Assembly: GCA_035306605.1 (NCBI GenBank)
Contig: DATGNR010000025.1
DNA length: 5,784 nt
Strand: one strand, 5' to 3'
Source: Xanthomarina sp035306605
GTDB taxonomy: Bacteria; Bacteroidota; Bacteroidia; Flavobacteriales; Flavobacteriaceae
The notes under the pieces are model-generated. The model was not told where the DNA came from. It did not search any database and saw only the letters and a list, made by a program, of their open reading frames with translations. Below are positions 1 to 5,784 of the stretch, one piece after another. A program made the translations under genes and the position numbers. How positions within the stretch are numbered: position 1 is the first letter of the stretch; every line of letters starts with the position of its first letter.

Positions 1-141
1 TCTTGGAATGGAAGCAATGCACCACTATCTCATGAATCTAGGCTTCCTGTTAAGAATATTTCAGAAGGCACCTATATAATTAAAGTGAGAACCTCGGACA
101 ATGCCTTAATCAACAAGAAAGTTGTTGTGAAGCAGGAGTAA
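1..141 (+). CDS. C-terminal end of a secreted protein with a T9SS type A sorting domain (5' partial)
   Basis: The frame is open from the first base and ends at a TAA at 139-141, giving 46 residues. The tail contains EGTYIIKVRTSD followed by NKKVVVKQE. This is the usual last part of a type A sorting domain: a Gly-x-Tyr beta strand, a short polar turn, then a Lys-rich final strand ending a few residues before the stop. Known role of the family: the type IX secretion machinery of Bacteroidota recognises this C-terminal domain, exports the protein across the outer membrane, and usually removes the domain. The functional part of the protein lies outside the window, so its activity cannot be named. 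A strong terminator follows 25 bases after the stop, so this is the end of its transcript. The assignment to the sorting domain is fairly sure; the cargo is unknown. Confidence 0.8.
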   Translation, partial: SWNGSNAPLSHESRLPVKNISEGTYIIKVRTSDNALINKKVVVKQE

Positions 142-166
142 AAAAGACTTTTATAAAACATAAACT

Positions 167-192
167 AGCGGCCCTTTCGGGTCGCTTTTTTT
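167..192 (+). terminator. Intrinsic terminator of the T9SS cargo gene
   Basis: An 8-bp stem, AGCGGCCC at 167-174 pairing with GGGTCGCT at 179-186 (one G-T wobble), closes a TTTC loop and runs directly into seven T residues at 186-192. It lies 25 bases after the stop of the upstream gene. The T-tract is on the plus-strand 3' side only, so it terminates plus-strand transcription. Confidence 0.9.
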
Positions 193-613
193 ATAACTAC
201 TATTTAGGACAGCATTCACCCAGTTTCAAGTGGAAAAAAATTAAGCTTTACGGAAGCCTTAGCGTTGATATTTACCCCACCCCTTTCCCATACATTCTAA
301 CTACCTATAACTGAGCAATATCATTGCCTATCACAAACAATACCCTTAACTTTGAATTAAGTCAAAAACCTAAGATTATTAGTATTACAGAATCGATCTT
401 AACCATTCACTTAATTAGGTCCACTAAAGAAGGATTAAGATTGCAAAACAATTATCGGGTTACTTCTAGGCAACACGAAATGATGTCAGAGATTTTAACC
501 TAGGGTTTTGTTAGTTTCAAAAGAACTACAAGCCAAATTTCCCCATAAAATTATACCACCTACTAGTATTTAACGGGAACTAATATTTATAAACCTTTTA
601 AAACACGTTTCAT
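193..613. other. Intergenic region of about 420 bases with no recognisable gene
   Basis: No open frame of credible length or composition is present on either strand; the short frames seen, such as an 8-codon one at 480-503 on the plus strand, look like chance. I see no tRNA, riboswitch fold or mobile-element end. The stretch must hold the promoter and 5' leader of the release-factor-like gene at 614, since a strong terminator isolates it from upstream transcription. I could not find a good TTTG/TAnnTTTG promoter pair in it. The last 80 bases are very AT-rich and include TATTTATAAA just before the gene. A small RNA or a long leader is possible but not supported by any structure I can point to. 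Confidence 0.6.
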
Positions 614-1687
614 ATGAACACCACTTTAAAACAATTAAAAAACATTCGTTCGGAAAATTGTATCAGTATTATAATGAATACCCATCGAACAAAACCTGAT
701 TATTTAAAAGATCCTTTACAACTTAAAAACCTCATTAAGGATGCTGAAAATAGGCTGATGGCTGATACCGACAAAAAAACGGCCCAAAACCTAATAAACA
801 AAATAAAGGAATTGGCAGAGCAAATTGACCACAGTCGTAATATAGAAAGTCTGGTACTTTTTGTTAATGAGCAAGTAGCAGACTATACCAGGTTACCCAT
901 TAAGGTAGTGGACCGCGTGGTTATAGATGAAACCTTTGCCACTAGAGACTTAATTAGAGCTATGCACACAGAAGCCAATTATTATGTTTTGGTTTTAAGT
1001 CAGGAGAAGGTTAGACTGATTGAAGCTTCAAATGATAAAGTAGTCAAAGAATTTGGCACCCCCTTTCCCATGGAAAATAATCAGTCTTTTTCAAGAAGCA
1101 GCCCTGAAACTTCTATTGCTTCCCGTCGCTCTAGTTTATTGGCCGAATTTTTTAATCAGGTAGATAAAGAGGTAAATATTTTGAGACAGCATAATCCGCT
1201 GCCAGTGTTCATTTGTTCCATGGAAGAAAACCATTCAGAATATTTAAAAATTGCCGATCAGCCATCCAGTTTTTTTGATTTCTATCTTAATAAAAATCAA
1301 ATTGCAGAAAAAGACCATGCCATCGTTAAAGAAGCTTGGAAACTTGTAGAGGCAAAACTTGTTAAGCAAAACATCTTGAGAAAATCAGAATTAGATAAAG
1401 CTGTATCTGAGAACAAATTCCTAAGCGACACCAACGAAATTTATAAGGCTATTAAGGAAGGGAGAATTCAAACACTTTTTATCGAGCAAGGCTTGTTTCA
1501 ACCGGCGATAATTGAAAATGAGGAAATTATTTATGTGACCAGCGACCAAAGAACTGACACGGATGTCATTGACGATATCTACGACGAACTTATAGAGCTC
1601 CAAATGAGCTATGGTGGCGATGTGGTATTTCTTCCTAAAGACGACCTACGCCAGTTTAATGGTTTTGGAGCTATAACCCGTTACTAA
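614..1687 (+). CDS. baeRF3-type (Balon-like, AOC03_06830 family) probable ribosome hibernation factor
   Basis: The 357-residue protein is cytosolic, with no signal peptide or membrane segment. It resembles bacterial homologues of archaeo-eukaryotic release factor aeRF1/Pelota. An N-terminal domain covers about residues 1-115. A middle RNase H-like domain begins around ANYYVLVLSQEKVRLIEAS (121-139) and continues to about 230. A C-terminal L7Ae-like domain follows, with EIYKAIKEGRIQTLFIEQG (275-293) and the diagnostic ending GGDVVFLPKDDL then FNGFGAITRY (334-357). Known from the family: Balon binds the ribosomal A site in stressed or cold cells, delivered by EF-Tu, and lacks peptide-release activity. 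No GGQ is present here; a serine-rich loop (about 154-174) sits roughly where that motif would be. The ATG at 614 is preferred because it follows an AT-rich leader and gives the usual family length. An SDR gene follows after 67 bases. The family assignment is from remembered motifs; the hibernation role is inferred from Balon. Confidence 0.8.
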   Translation: MNTTLKQLKNIRSENCISIIMNTHRTKPDYLKDPLQLKNLIKDAENRLMADTDKKTAQNLINKIKELAEQIDHSRNIESLVLFVNEQVADYTRLPIKVVDRVVIDETFATRDLIRAMHTEANYYVLVLSQEKVRLIEASNDKVVKEFGTPFPMENNQSFSRSSPETSIASRRSSLLAEFFNQVDKEVNILRQHNPLPVFICSMEENHSEYLKIADQPSSFFDFYLNKNQIAEKDHAIVKEAWKLVEAKLVKQNILRKSELDKAVSENKFLSDTNEIYKAIKEGRIQTLFIEQGLFQPAIIENEEIIYVTSDQRTDTDVIDDIYDELIELQMSYGGDVVFLPKDDLRQFNGFGAITRY

Positions 1688-1714
1688 ACAGAACAAGTAT
1701 AAACGATTTTTTTT
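1679..1714 (+). terminator. Weak candidate terminator after the Balon-like gene
   Basis: CGTTACT at 1679-1685 can pair with AGT at 1696-1698 and AACG at 1702-1705, leaving a 3-base bulge, and eight T residues follow at 1707-1714. The stem is short, interrupted, AT-rich and overlaps the stop codon, so it would be leaky at best. It may only reduce readthrough into the SDR gene. Confidence 0.22.
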
Positions 1715-1754
1715 ATAATTTAGTAGACACTATTAACAATAAATATCATCAACT

Positions 1755-2567
1755 ATGAATTCAGATAAAAAAGTGGTTGTTATTACAGGCGGAGCCGGAG
1801 GAATTGGTCAGACTTGCGCCAAAGTTTTTAAAAACGACCCTTTGATTATAACCGACTACTCGCAAGAGCAGGTAGATAAAACGGTAGCAAGCTTAACCAA
1901 GGAAGGCTATCAGGCCATTGGATTTGCCTGTGATATTACCAACAAAGAAGCTGTTGAAAAACTGGTTGATTTCACTTCAAAAGCAGGCACATTAAAAGCC
2001 TTGATTCACACGGCTGGAGTTAGTGGTACAGTTCAAGACCTTAAAAAGGTGTTTACCATTGATTTAATAGGTACTGATATTCTTATAAATGCTTTTTATA
2101 AGATTGCCACCAAGGATTCTGTAGCTGTGCTCCTATCCTCTATGATGGCGCACGTTGTTCCAGCCAATGAAACTTATGATCAGGCACTTAGAGATCCACA
2201 GGCAGCAAACTCATTTGAAACGGTAGCACCTTTTGTTAAGGGCAATTCGGATATGATGTACAACTTTGCTAAACGTGGGGTTATTCTACTTTCCCATAAG
2301 TATGTGGATGCCTGGGGCGCAAAAGGAGCACGATTGGTAACAGTTTCGCCTGGAGTTATAGAAACTCCTATGGCCTTAAAAGCTGCAGAAGAACATCCAG
2401 AACGCATGGAAATGATAAAACAAGCCACGCCTTTAAAAAGAAACGGTCAATCCCAAGATATAGCCGATGTTGTAGGCTTCCTAGCTAGTGATGCTGCTAG
2501 GTTTATCACCGGTACAGATATTTTGGTAGACGGTGGTGTGATTCATAATATTAAAAAAATGAATTAG
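1755..2567 (+). CDS. Classical short-chain dehydrogenase/reductase (SDR), NAD(H)-type
   Basis: A soluble 270-residue Rossmann-fold oxidoreductase. The cofactor loop TGGAGGIG is at residues 11-18. Asp34 ends the second beta strand (LIITDYS), which in this family favours NAD(H) over NADP(H). Asp60 in CDIT and HTAG at 85-88 (in place of NNAG) complete the nucleotide-binding half. The catalytic pair is Ser128 or Ser129 and YNFAK (Tyr169, Lys173), followed by PGVIETPM (199-206) and the C-terminal ITGTDILVDGG (251-261). Two oddities: Ser and Tyr are about 40 residues apart rather than about 13, so there is an insertion of roughly 26 residues; and the usual tetrad Asn after helix 4 appears to be Asp103 (TIDLIGT). 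An insertion in this place is known in 3-alpha-hydroxysteroid dehydrogenase/carbonyl reductase-like SDRs, but the substrate cannot be deduced here. The gene lies 67 bases after the Balon-like gene, possibly cotranscribed; a TAATTTAG sequence at 1716-1723 could alternatively serve as its own weak -7 box. Confidence 0.92.
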   Translation: MNSDKKVVVITGGAGGIGQTCAKVFKNDPLIITDYSQEQVDKTVASLTKEGYQAIGFACDITNKEAVEKLVDFTSKAGTLKALIHTAGVSGTVQDLKKVFTIDLIGTDILINAFYKIATKDSVAVLLSSMMAHVVPANETYDQALRDPQAANSFETVAPFVKGNSDMMYNFAKRGVILLSHKYVDAWGAKGARLVTVSPGVIETPMALKAAEEHPERMEMIKQATPLKRNGQSQDIADVVGFLASDAARFITGTDILVDGGVIHNIKKMN

Positions 2568-2569
2568 GG

Positions 2570-4807
2570 CTATTGTTTAGGACTTTTATCAAACTGAATG
2601 GCGTTTGTTACCTTCAACATACTTCTACTCATAGCATATAACCATCGCAGTTGTTCCCAAACTAAATGCGCTTCTTGATAATCTCTTTCTGAAGATGAAT
2701 CTTCTGAAGACATGAAGCGCATTTTATTTAATAATTGCTCGTTAAAAAAAGCTGCCTCATTAGGAATATTAATGGCTTCTTTAGACTCGTTATTCTTTAA
2801 AGCTATCAGAACCAAGCTTAAATTGTTATCTATTTTACTTGTAGCTTCTTTAAACATTTCAGAAGCTTTTGTGGTTGGATTATGCTGAATATAGGAACTT
2901 AAAGAGGCTAGTGAGGATAAAAAGGTATGGTTTAGCTCTACTAGTTCGTATATTTTATCAAGATTTTTTTGTTTCGATTTTGGCTCTTGTGCCATACGCT
3001 GAAAAGCTGAGTTTAGATTCGATGTTTCTAAAAAGGCTTTTTTTCGAGACACTTTATAACTGGTTGTCACGTGCCCCTTATCCTGATACAATTTGATTAT
3101 TTGATTTAGGAAACCCCTGTTTGCTTCCACACTCGTTTCTATATTTTCGTTTATTTCCGAAAAGCTCCAGGCTGGCCATAGCCAAAGCATGGCAAAAAAC
3201 GACAGACCAGCTCCTAAAACCGTATCGATAATTCGGTATTGAATCACGGACAACACGTCTGGTTGTAAGATGGCGTAAATAAACACCACACTCAAGGTAA
3301 TAAAAGTTGCTGAGGCTTTATAATTCCTTTGAACCATAGAAAAGGCTACCACTAAGGATAGCACACCTAAAACGCCATAAGCAATTGGGTTTTGGATTAA
3401 GAATACCACTCCTGTAGCGATAACCCCACCTATAAGTGTCCCAATAATACGATCTTTAGAACGGGTTTTAGTTAAGCCATAACTAGGACGCATGATTACG
3501 ATTATGGTAAGAAGAATCCAATACGGGTTTTGAAAGGCAAACACCGTACCTATCACATACCCAATCATTAAGGTAACGGCCAACCTTAAAGAATGTTTAA
3601 AAATATTGGATTGTAGACTCAGGTTTCTAACTAATAGCTTCGGGTCGTAATCTTGAGCAACTATAAAGCGTTTTAATTCACGGGCATCTATAAACTCTAA
3701 ATCGTCCACATTTGGATTTCCTAAAAGCCATTTTATGCGTTTTAATTTTTGGAACTGCTTTTCTTGATATTCCAATAAATTTTGAAGCATCAAATAAGAC
3801 TCATAATCACTTGTTTTTGTTTCCGATTTCAGGACGTTTATTTGTGCTTCCACCTGTTTAAAACATTCCAACAAATGTTTGTTTTTAGGCAGTTTTGCTA
3901 CATTATTTCTTGCCCCAGGAATGGTTCTTAGTTGGAGTGCCATTTCAAAAATAAGCTTTTGAAACCCTGCTATGTAGTTTGGATGCTTCTCTAGCAAGGC
4001 ATCCATTTTATCGTATTTTACCGGATTAGCAACGGCTGTTTCAAGCATTTCCACTAGCTGAACAAAAACAAGCAAGCGCTTTCCTTTATAATTAGACCTT
4101 CCTGTTTGTTTGCGTGTATGAACTAAAATTTCCCTTAAGCTGGCATGTTTATCAACCAATTCACTTTGTAAATCTAACAATTTGGTCTGTAATTCATCGC
4201 GATTGGTTTGAGGTCCTAGTAATTGTCCACGCGTTTCTAGAAATTCAGCTGTTAGGTTAAAGGTGGTCGCAAACAACTCTTCGGTTTGGGCTTTCGGATT
4301 TATATAACCCCACAATAGTGTTAAAAGGAGATACCATACTCCTCCCACTCCAATTAAAACAGCATATTCATAAATTTCAAGGACATCACTTGTATGAGCA
4401 AAGCTTAAGACCAAGGCCAGTAATCCGGAAAAGCTGATTAATGAGGCCCTAAATCCGTAAACAGATATGAACGAAATACCAAAAGTTAAAAGTCCCAATA
4501 CCGGTACCGTTAACCAAATTTTAAACTGTAAATAGCCTCCTATAAAACTAACAATCATAATTAAAAGTGCCGAGAACAAGATGCCATTAATTTTATGATG
4601 ACGTTTCCCACTCACGTCACTTGGTGAAGACCAAAAGGCACCAAAGCAGATAGCTAAACCAATATCGAGTTGATTAAAAAATATCCCGATCAGTATGGGT
4701 ATGGTAACTGCTATTCCTATTAAAACAGCTTTTGAGAAATCGCTGCTTTTTAGGAATTGTACAAAATCCTTGTAATTTTTAGATATGATTTGATTGACTT
4801 TATCCAA
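2570..4807 (-). CDS. FUSC family (YccS/YhfK-like) inner-membrane protein, putative efflux transporter
   Basis: A 745-residue protein with the two-block layout of YccS-like FUSC proteins. The first block of about six membrane segments spans residues 27-166. A soluble, charged, largely helical region runs from about 172 to 400. A second block of about six segments spans about 404-544, then a cytosolic helical tail rich in charged residues to the end. The second block carries the FUSC_2 hallmark PYWILLTIIVIMRPSYG (428-444) and RIIGTLIGG (453-461); the first has SSPSDVSG (60-67). Related proteins include fusaric acid and aromatic acid exporters, but YccS itself has no firm substrate, so a transport role is inferred. 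The start is TTG at 4805-4807: an in-frame TAA lies at 4817-4819, only TTA, ATT and ACC codons intervene, and the first in-frame ATG is codon 84 inside a membrane segment. A perfect -7 box just upstream supports this start. The gene converges on the SDR with 2 bases between stops and is divergent from the DUF1275 gene. Confidence 0.9.
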   Translation of the reverse strand: MDKVNQIISKNYKDFVQFLKSSDFSKAVLIGIAVTIPILIGIFFNQLDIGLAICFGAFWSSPSDVSGKRHHKINGILFSALLIMIVSFIGGYLQFKIWLTVPVLGLLTFGISFISVYGFRASLISFSGLLALVLSFAHTSDVLEIYEYAVLIGVGGVWYLLLTLLWGYINPKAQTEELFATTFNLTAEFLETRGQLLGPQTNRDELQTKLLDLQSELVDKHASLREILVHTRKQTGRSNYKGKRLLVFVQLVEMLETAVANPVKYDKMDALLEKHPNYIAGFQKLIFEMALQLRTIPGARNNVAKLPKNKHLLECFKQVEAQINVLKSETKTSDYESYLMLQNLLEYQEKQFQKLKRIKWLLGNPNVDDLEFIDARELKRFIVAQDYDPKLLVRNLSLQSNIFKHSLRLAVTLMIGYVIGTVFAFQNPYWILLTIIVIMRPSYGLTKTRSKDRIIGTLIGGVIATGVVFLIQNPIAYGVLGVLSLVVAFSMVQRNYKASATFITLSVVFIYAILQPDVLSVIQYRIIDTVLGAGLSFFAMLWLWPAWSFSEINENIETSVEANRGFLNQIIKLYQDKGHVTTSYKVSRKKAFLETSNLNSAFQRMAQEPKSKQKNLDKIYELVELNHTFLSSLASLSSYIQHNPTTKASEMFKEATSKIDNNLSLVLIALKNNESKEAINIPNEAAFFNEQLLNKMRFMSSEDSSSERDYQEAHLVWEQLRWLYAMSRSMLKVTNAIQFDKSPKQ

Positions 4808-4825
4808 GGTAATTAATTAAGACCT

Positions 4826-4833
4826 CAAAGGTA
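4826..4833 (-). promoter_or_regulatory. Bacteroidetes-type -7 promoter element (TACCTTTG) for the FUSC gene
   Basis: On the minus strand the bases read TACCTTTG, an exact match to the TAnnTTTG -7 consensus of the primary sigma factor of Bacteroidota. It ends 18 bases before the TTG start of the FUSC gene, implying a very short leader. No TTTG -33 element is found at the expected spacing of about 19 bases; a TTG is present but only 8 bases upstream, so the match is to one half of the promoter only. Confidence 0.5.
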
Positions 4834-4956
4834 CAATTTAGCAACTAAATGAAGACTTTTTTTATAAATAAGGAAAAATAAAATATCCTATTTAGAACGC
4901 GTTCCCTTCTGCTTAAAAAAATAAAGGATTTCCCTGCTAAAGCTTAAGGTTTTATG

Positions 4957-4964
4957 TATTTTCG
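4957..4964 (+). promoter_or_regulatory. Candidate -7 promoter element (TATTTTCG) for the DUF1275 gene
   Basis: TATTTTCG matches TAnnTTTG at all but one base and lies 25 bases before the preferred ATG at 4990. No clear -33 TTTG is at the right distance. If real, it lies downstream of the alternative ATG at 4954 and so excludes that start. The match is weak enough to be chance in AT-rich DNA. Confidence 0.25.
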
Positions 4965-4989
4965 TATTGCAAAGGAAGTAAAGAAGTAC

Positions 4990-5730
4990 ATGTTTAGACA
5001 TCAAGGAAAAAGTCGGACTTTAAAACATAACATTCATCTTGCAACGGTGTTATCGTTTGTTGCTGGACTGGTCAATGTGGTTGGTTTTTTGTCTTTTAAA
5101 CAACTAACAACCAACGTTACTGGGCATTTTGCCTTATTTGTAAATGATATGTCGGATTTTGAATTTTGGAGAGGAACCATTTATTTCTTATACATTTTTT
5201 CATTTCTATTAGGCTCCTTTACATCCAGTTTTTTGATTGAGACTTTTAACGAGAGTAAAAAAATGAATGTATTTGCTATTCCAACCCTCATTGAATCGTT
5301 TATTTTAATCAGCATTGCACTTTTAAGTAATTTCACAGGCCTTCTACATCCAAACACCATCATCTGCCTGCTCCTGTTTTCTATGGGGCTTCAAAACTCG
5401 TATGTTACAAAAATCTCGAATGCCGTTGTTAGAACCACGCATTTAACTGGTCTTTTCACTGATTTGGGCATTGAGCTTTCTCAACTATTTTTTAGAAAAA
5501 CAGACTTGTACAGAAAGAGTATAAAAGCAACTATTAAATTACGGATTTATATTATTTGTTTTTTCTTTTTAGGAGGATTGGTAGGAGGATTTTTCTTTTC
5601 AACCATAGATTTAAAGTTGAACACGTTGCTTATTGGCGCTGCTGTTTTATTAATGAGTTTGTTTTATGACGATTTAAGGTATTGGCTCATCTTAAAACAA
5701 AGAAAGCATAAAAGCCATGTCAAAAACTAA
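4990..5730 (+). CDS. DUF1275 (YoaK-like) family integral membrane protein
   Basis: A 246-residue inner-membrane protein with about six hydrophobic segments, near residues 16-34, 63-84, 96-113, 120-136, 184-205 and 210-228, and a basic tail (LKQRKHKSHVKN). DUF1275 signatures are visible: LTTNVTGHFALF (39-50) after the first segment, and GLQNSYVTKISNAVVRTTHL then TGLFTDLG (133-160), a pseudo-repeat of the same TxxTG-type motif in the second half. The molecular function of the family is unknown; a transport role has been suggested only from its topology. The frame also opens at an ATG at 4954, adding 12 residues (MYFRIAKEVKKY). I chose 4990 because Flavobacteria homologues, as I remember them, start with MFRHQGKSRT-like sequence, and because an AAGGA-containing purine-rich stretch (4972-4985) and a candidate -7 box lie between the two ATGs. 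It is divergent from the FUSC gene. Its stop codon overlaps the apparent stop of a minus-strand gene entering from the right edge. Confidence 0.88.
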   Translation: MFRHQGKSRTLKHNIHLATVLSFVAGLVNVVGFLSFKQLTTNVTGHFALFVNDMSDFEFWRGTIYFLYIFSFLLGSFTSSFLIETFNESKKMNVFAIPTLIESFILISIALLSNFTGLLHPNTIICLLLFSMGLQNSYVTKISNAVVRTTHLTGLFTDLGIELSQLFFRKTDLYRKSIKATIKLRIYIICFFFLGGLVGGFFFSTIDLKLNTLLIGAAVLLMSLFYDDLRYWLILKQRKHKSHVKN

Positions 5731-5784
5731 GGTATTAATTCCAAACCTCCTTTTAAGTTTACAAGTTCTCCGTCAAAAGCCCCC
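5727..5784 (-). CDS. Possible C-terminal end of an unidentified minus-strand gene (5' partial)
   Basis: Of the three minus-strand frames at the right edge, only one stays open: it reads 18 codons, GAFDGELVNLKGGLELIP, and stops at TAG (5729-5727). The other two frames hit stops within 8 codons. The peptide looks like ordinary coding sequence (mixed acidic and hydrophobic residues, Gly pair), and its stop would overlap the DUF1275 stop by 4 bases, tail to tail, much like the tight SDR/FUSC junction. There is no other gene explanation for these last 54 bases. I do not recognise the family, and so short a piece could be open by chance. Confidence 0.45.
   Translation of the reverse strand, partial: GAFDGELVNLKGGLELIP

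Noticed and set aside
275..289. C-rich CCCCACCCCTTTCCCA resembling a word within the gene at about 1059-1070
   Set aside because: The shared part (CCCCTTTCCCA) is short and the second copy is ordinary codons for Thr-Pro-Phe-Pro; no repeat structure extends from either.
396..441. Inverted repeat ATCTTAA / TTAAGAT with a 32-base loop
   Set aside because: Seven AT-rich bases with a long loop are expected by chance in this composition; no terminator or riboswitch shape results.
1421..1603. Minus-strand open frame of 60 codons
   Set aside because: It lies wholly inside the Balon-like gene, on the opposite strand, and its peptide has no recognisable motif.
2180..2428. Minus-strand open frame of 82 codons
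   Set aside because: It is antisense to the conserved C-terminal half of the SDR, which explains these bases fully.
2480..2501. Inverted repeat CCTAGC / GCTAGG with a 10-base loop
   Set aside because: It lies within the SDR coding sequence, has no T-tract, and a 6-bp stem is easily reached by chance.
2869..3096. Plus-strand open frame of 75 codons
   Set aside because: It is antisense to the C-terminal tail of the FUSC gene and has no family features.
5181..5363. Minus-strand open frame of 60 codons
   Set aside because: It is antisense to the DUF1275 gene; its basic, hydrophobic peptide is what antisense of a membrane protein gives.

Overview
The window looks like chromosomal DNA of a member of the Bacteroidota, most likely a marine-type Flavobacteriaceae. 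It is AT-rich, Shine-Dalgarno motifs are largely absent before the starts, and a perfect TAnnTTTG -7 box of the Bacteroidetes sigma factor type precedes one gene. The left edge carries the end of a type IX secretion (T9SS) type A sorting domain, a system confined to this phylum. No mobile element, CRISPR array, tRNA or rRNA is visible. The organism is inferred from these traits, not from a database match.

Layout from left to right: (1) the last 46 residues of a secreted T9SS cargo protein, closed by a clear intrinsic terminator; (2) about 420 bases with no convincing gene; (3) a 357-residue protein of the bacterial archaeo-eukaryotic release factor family (baeRF3, the Balon / AOC03_06830 type), a probable ribosome hibernation factor; (4) 67 bases further on, a 270-residue classical short-chain dehydrogenase/reductase (SDR) on the same strand; (5) on the minus strand, converging on the SDR with only 2 bases between the stops, a 745-residue FUSC/YccS-like membrane protein that appears to start at TTG; (6) a divergent intergenic region of about 180 bases with a good minus-strand -7 box; (7) a plus-strand DUF1275 (YoaK-like) membrane protein; (8) at the right edge, the probable last 18 codons of a minus-strand gene whose stop overlaps the DUF1275 stop.

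Functionally, the hibernation-factor homologue and the SDR may form a two-gene transcription unit, but a weak hairpin plus T-tract between them leaves this open. The FUSC and DUF1275 genes are divergent inner-membrane proteins sharing one promoter region; nothing in the sequence ties their substrates together. The most interesting gene is the Balon-like protein: it has the release-factor fold signature at its C-terminus but no GGQ, with a serine-rich loop containing NNQ in the general place where GGQ would be expected. I see no evidence for a wholly new multi-gene system here.
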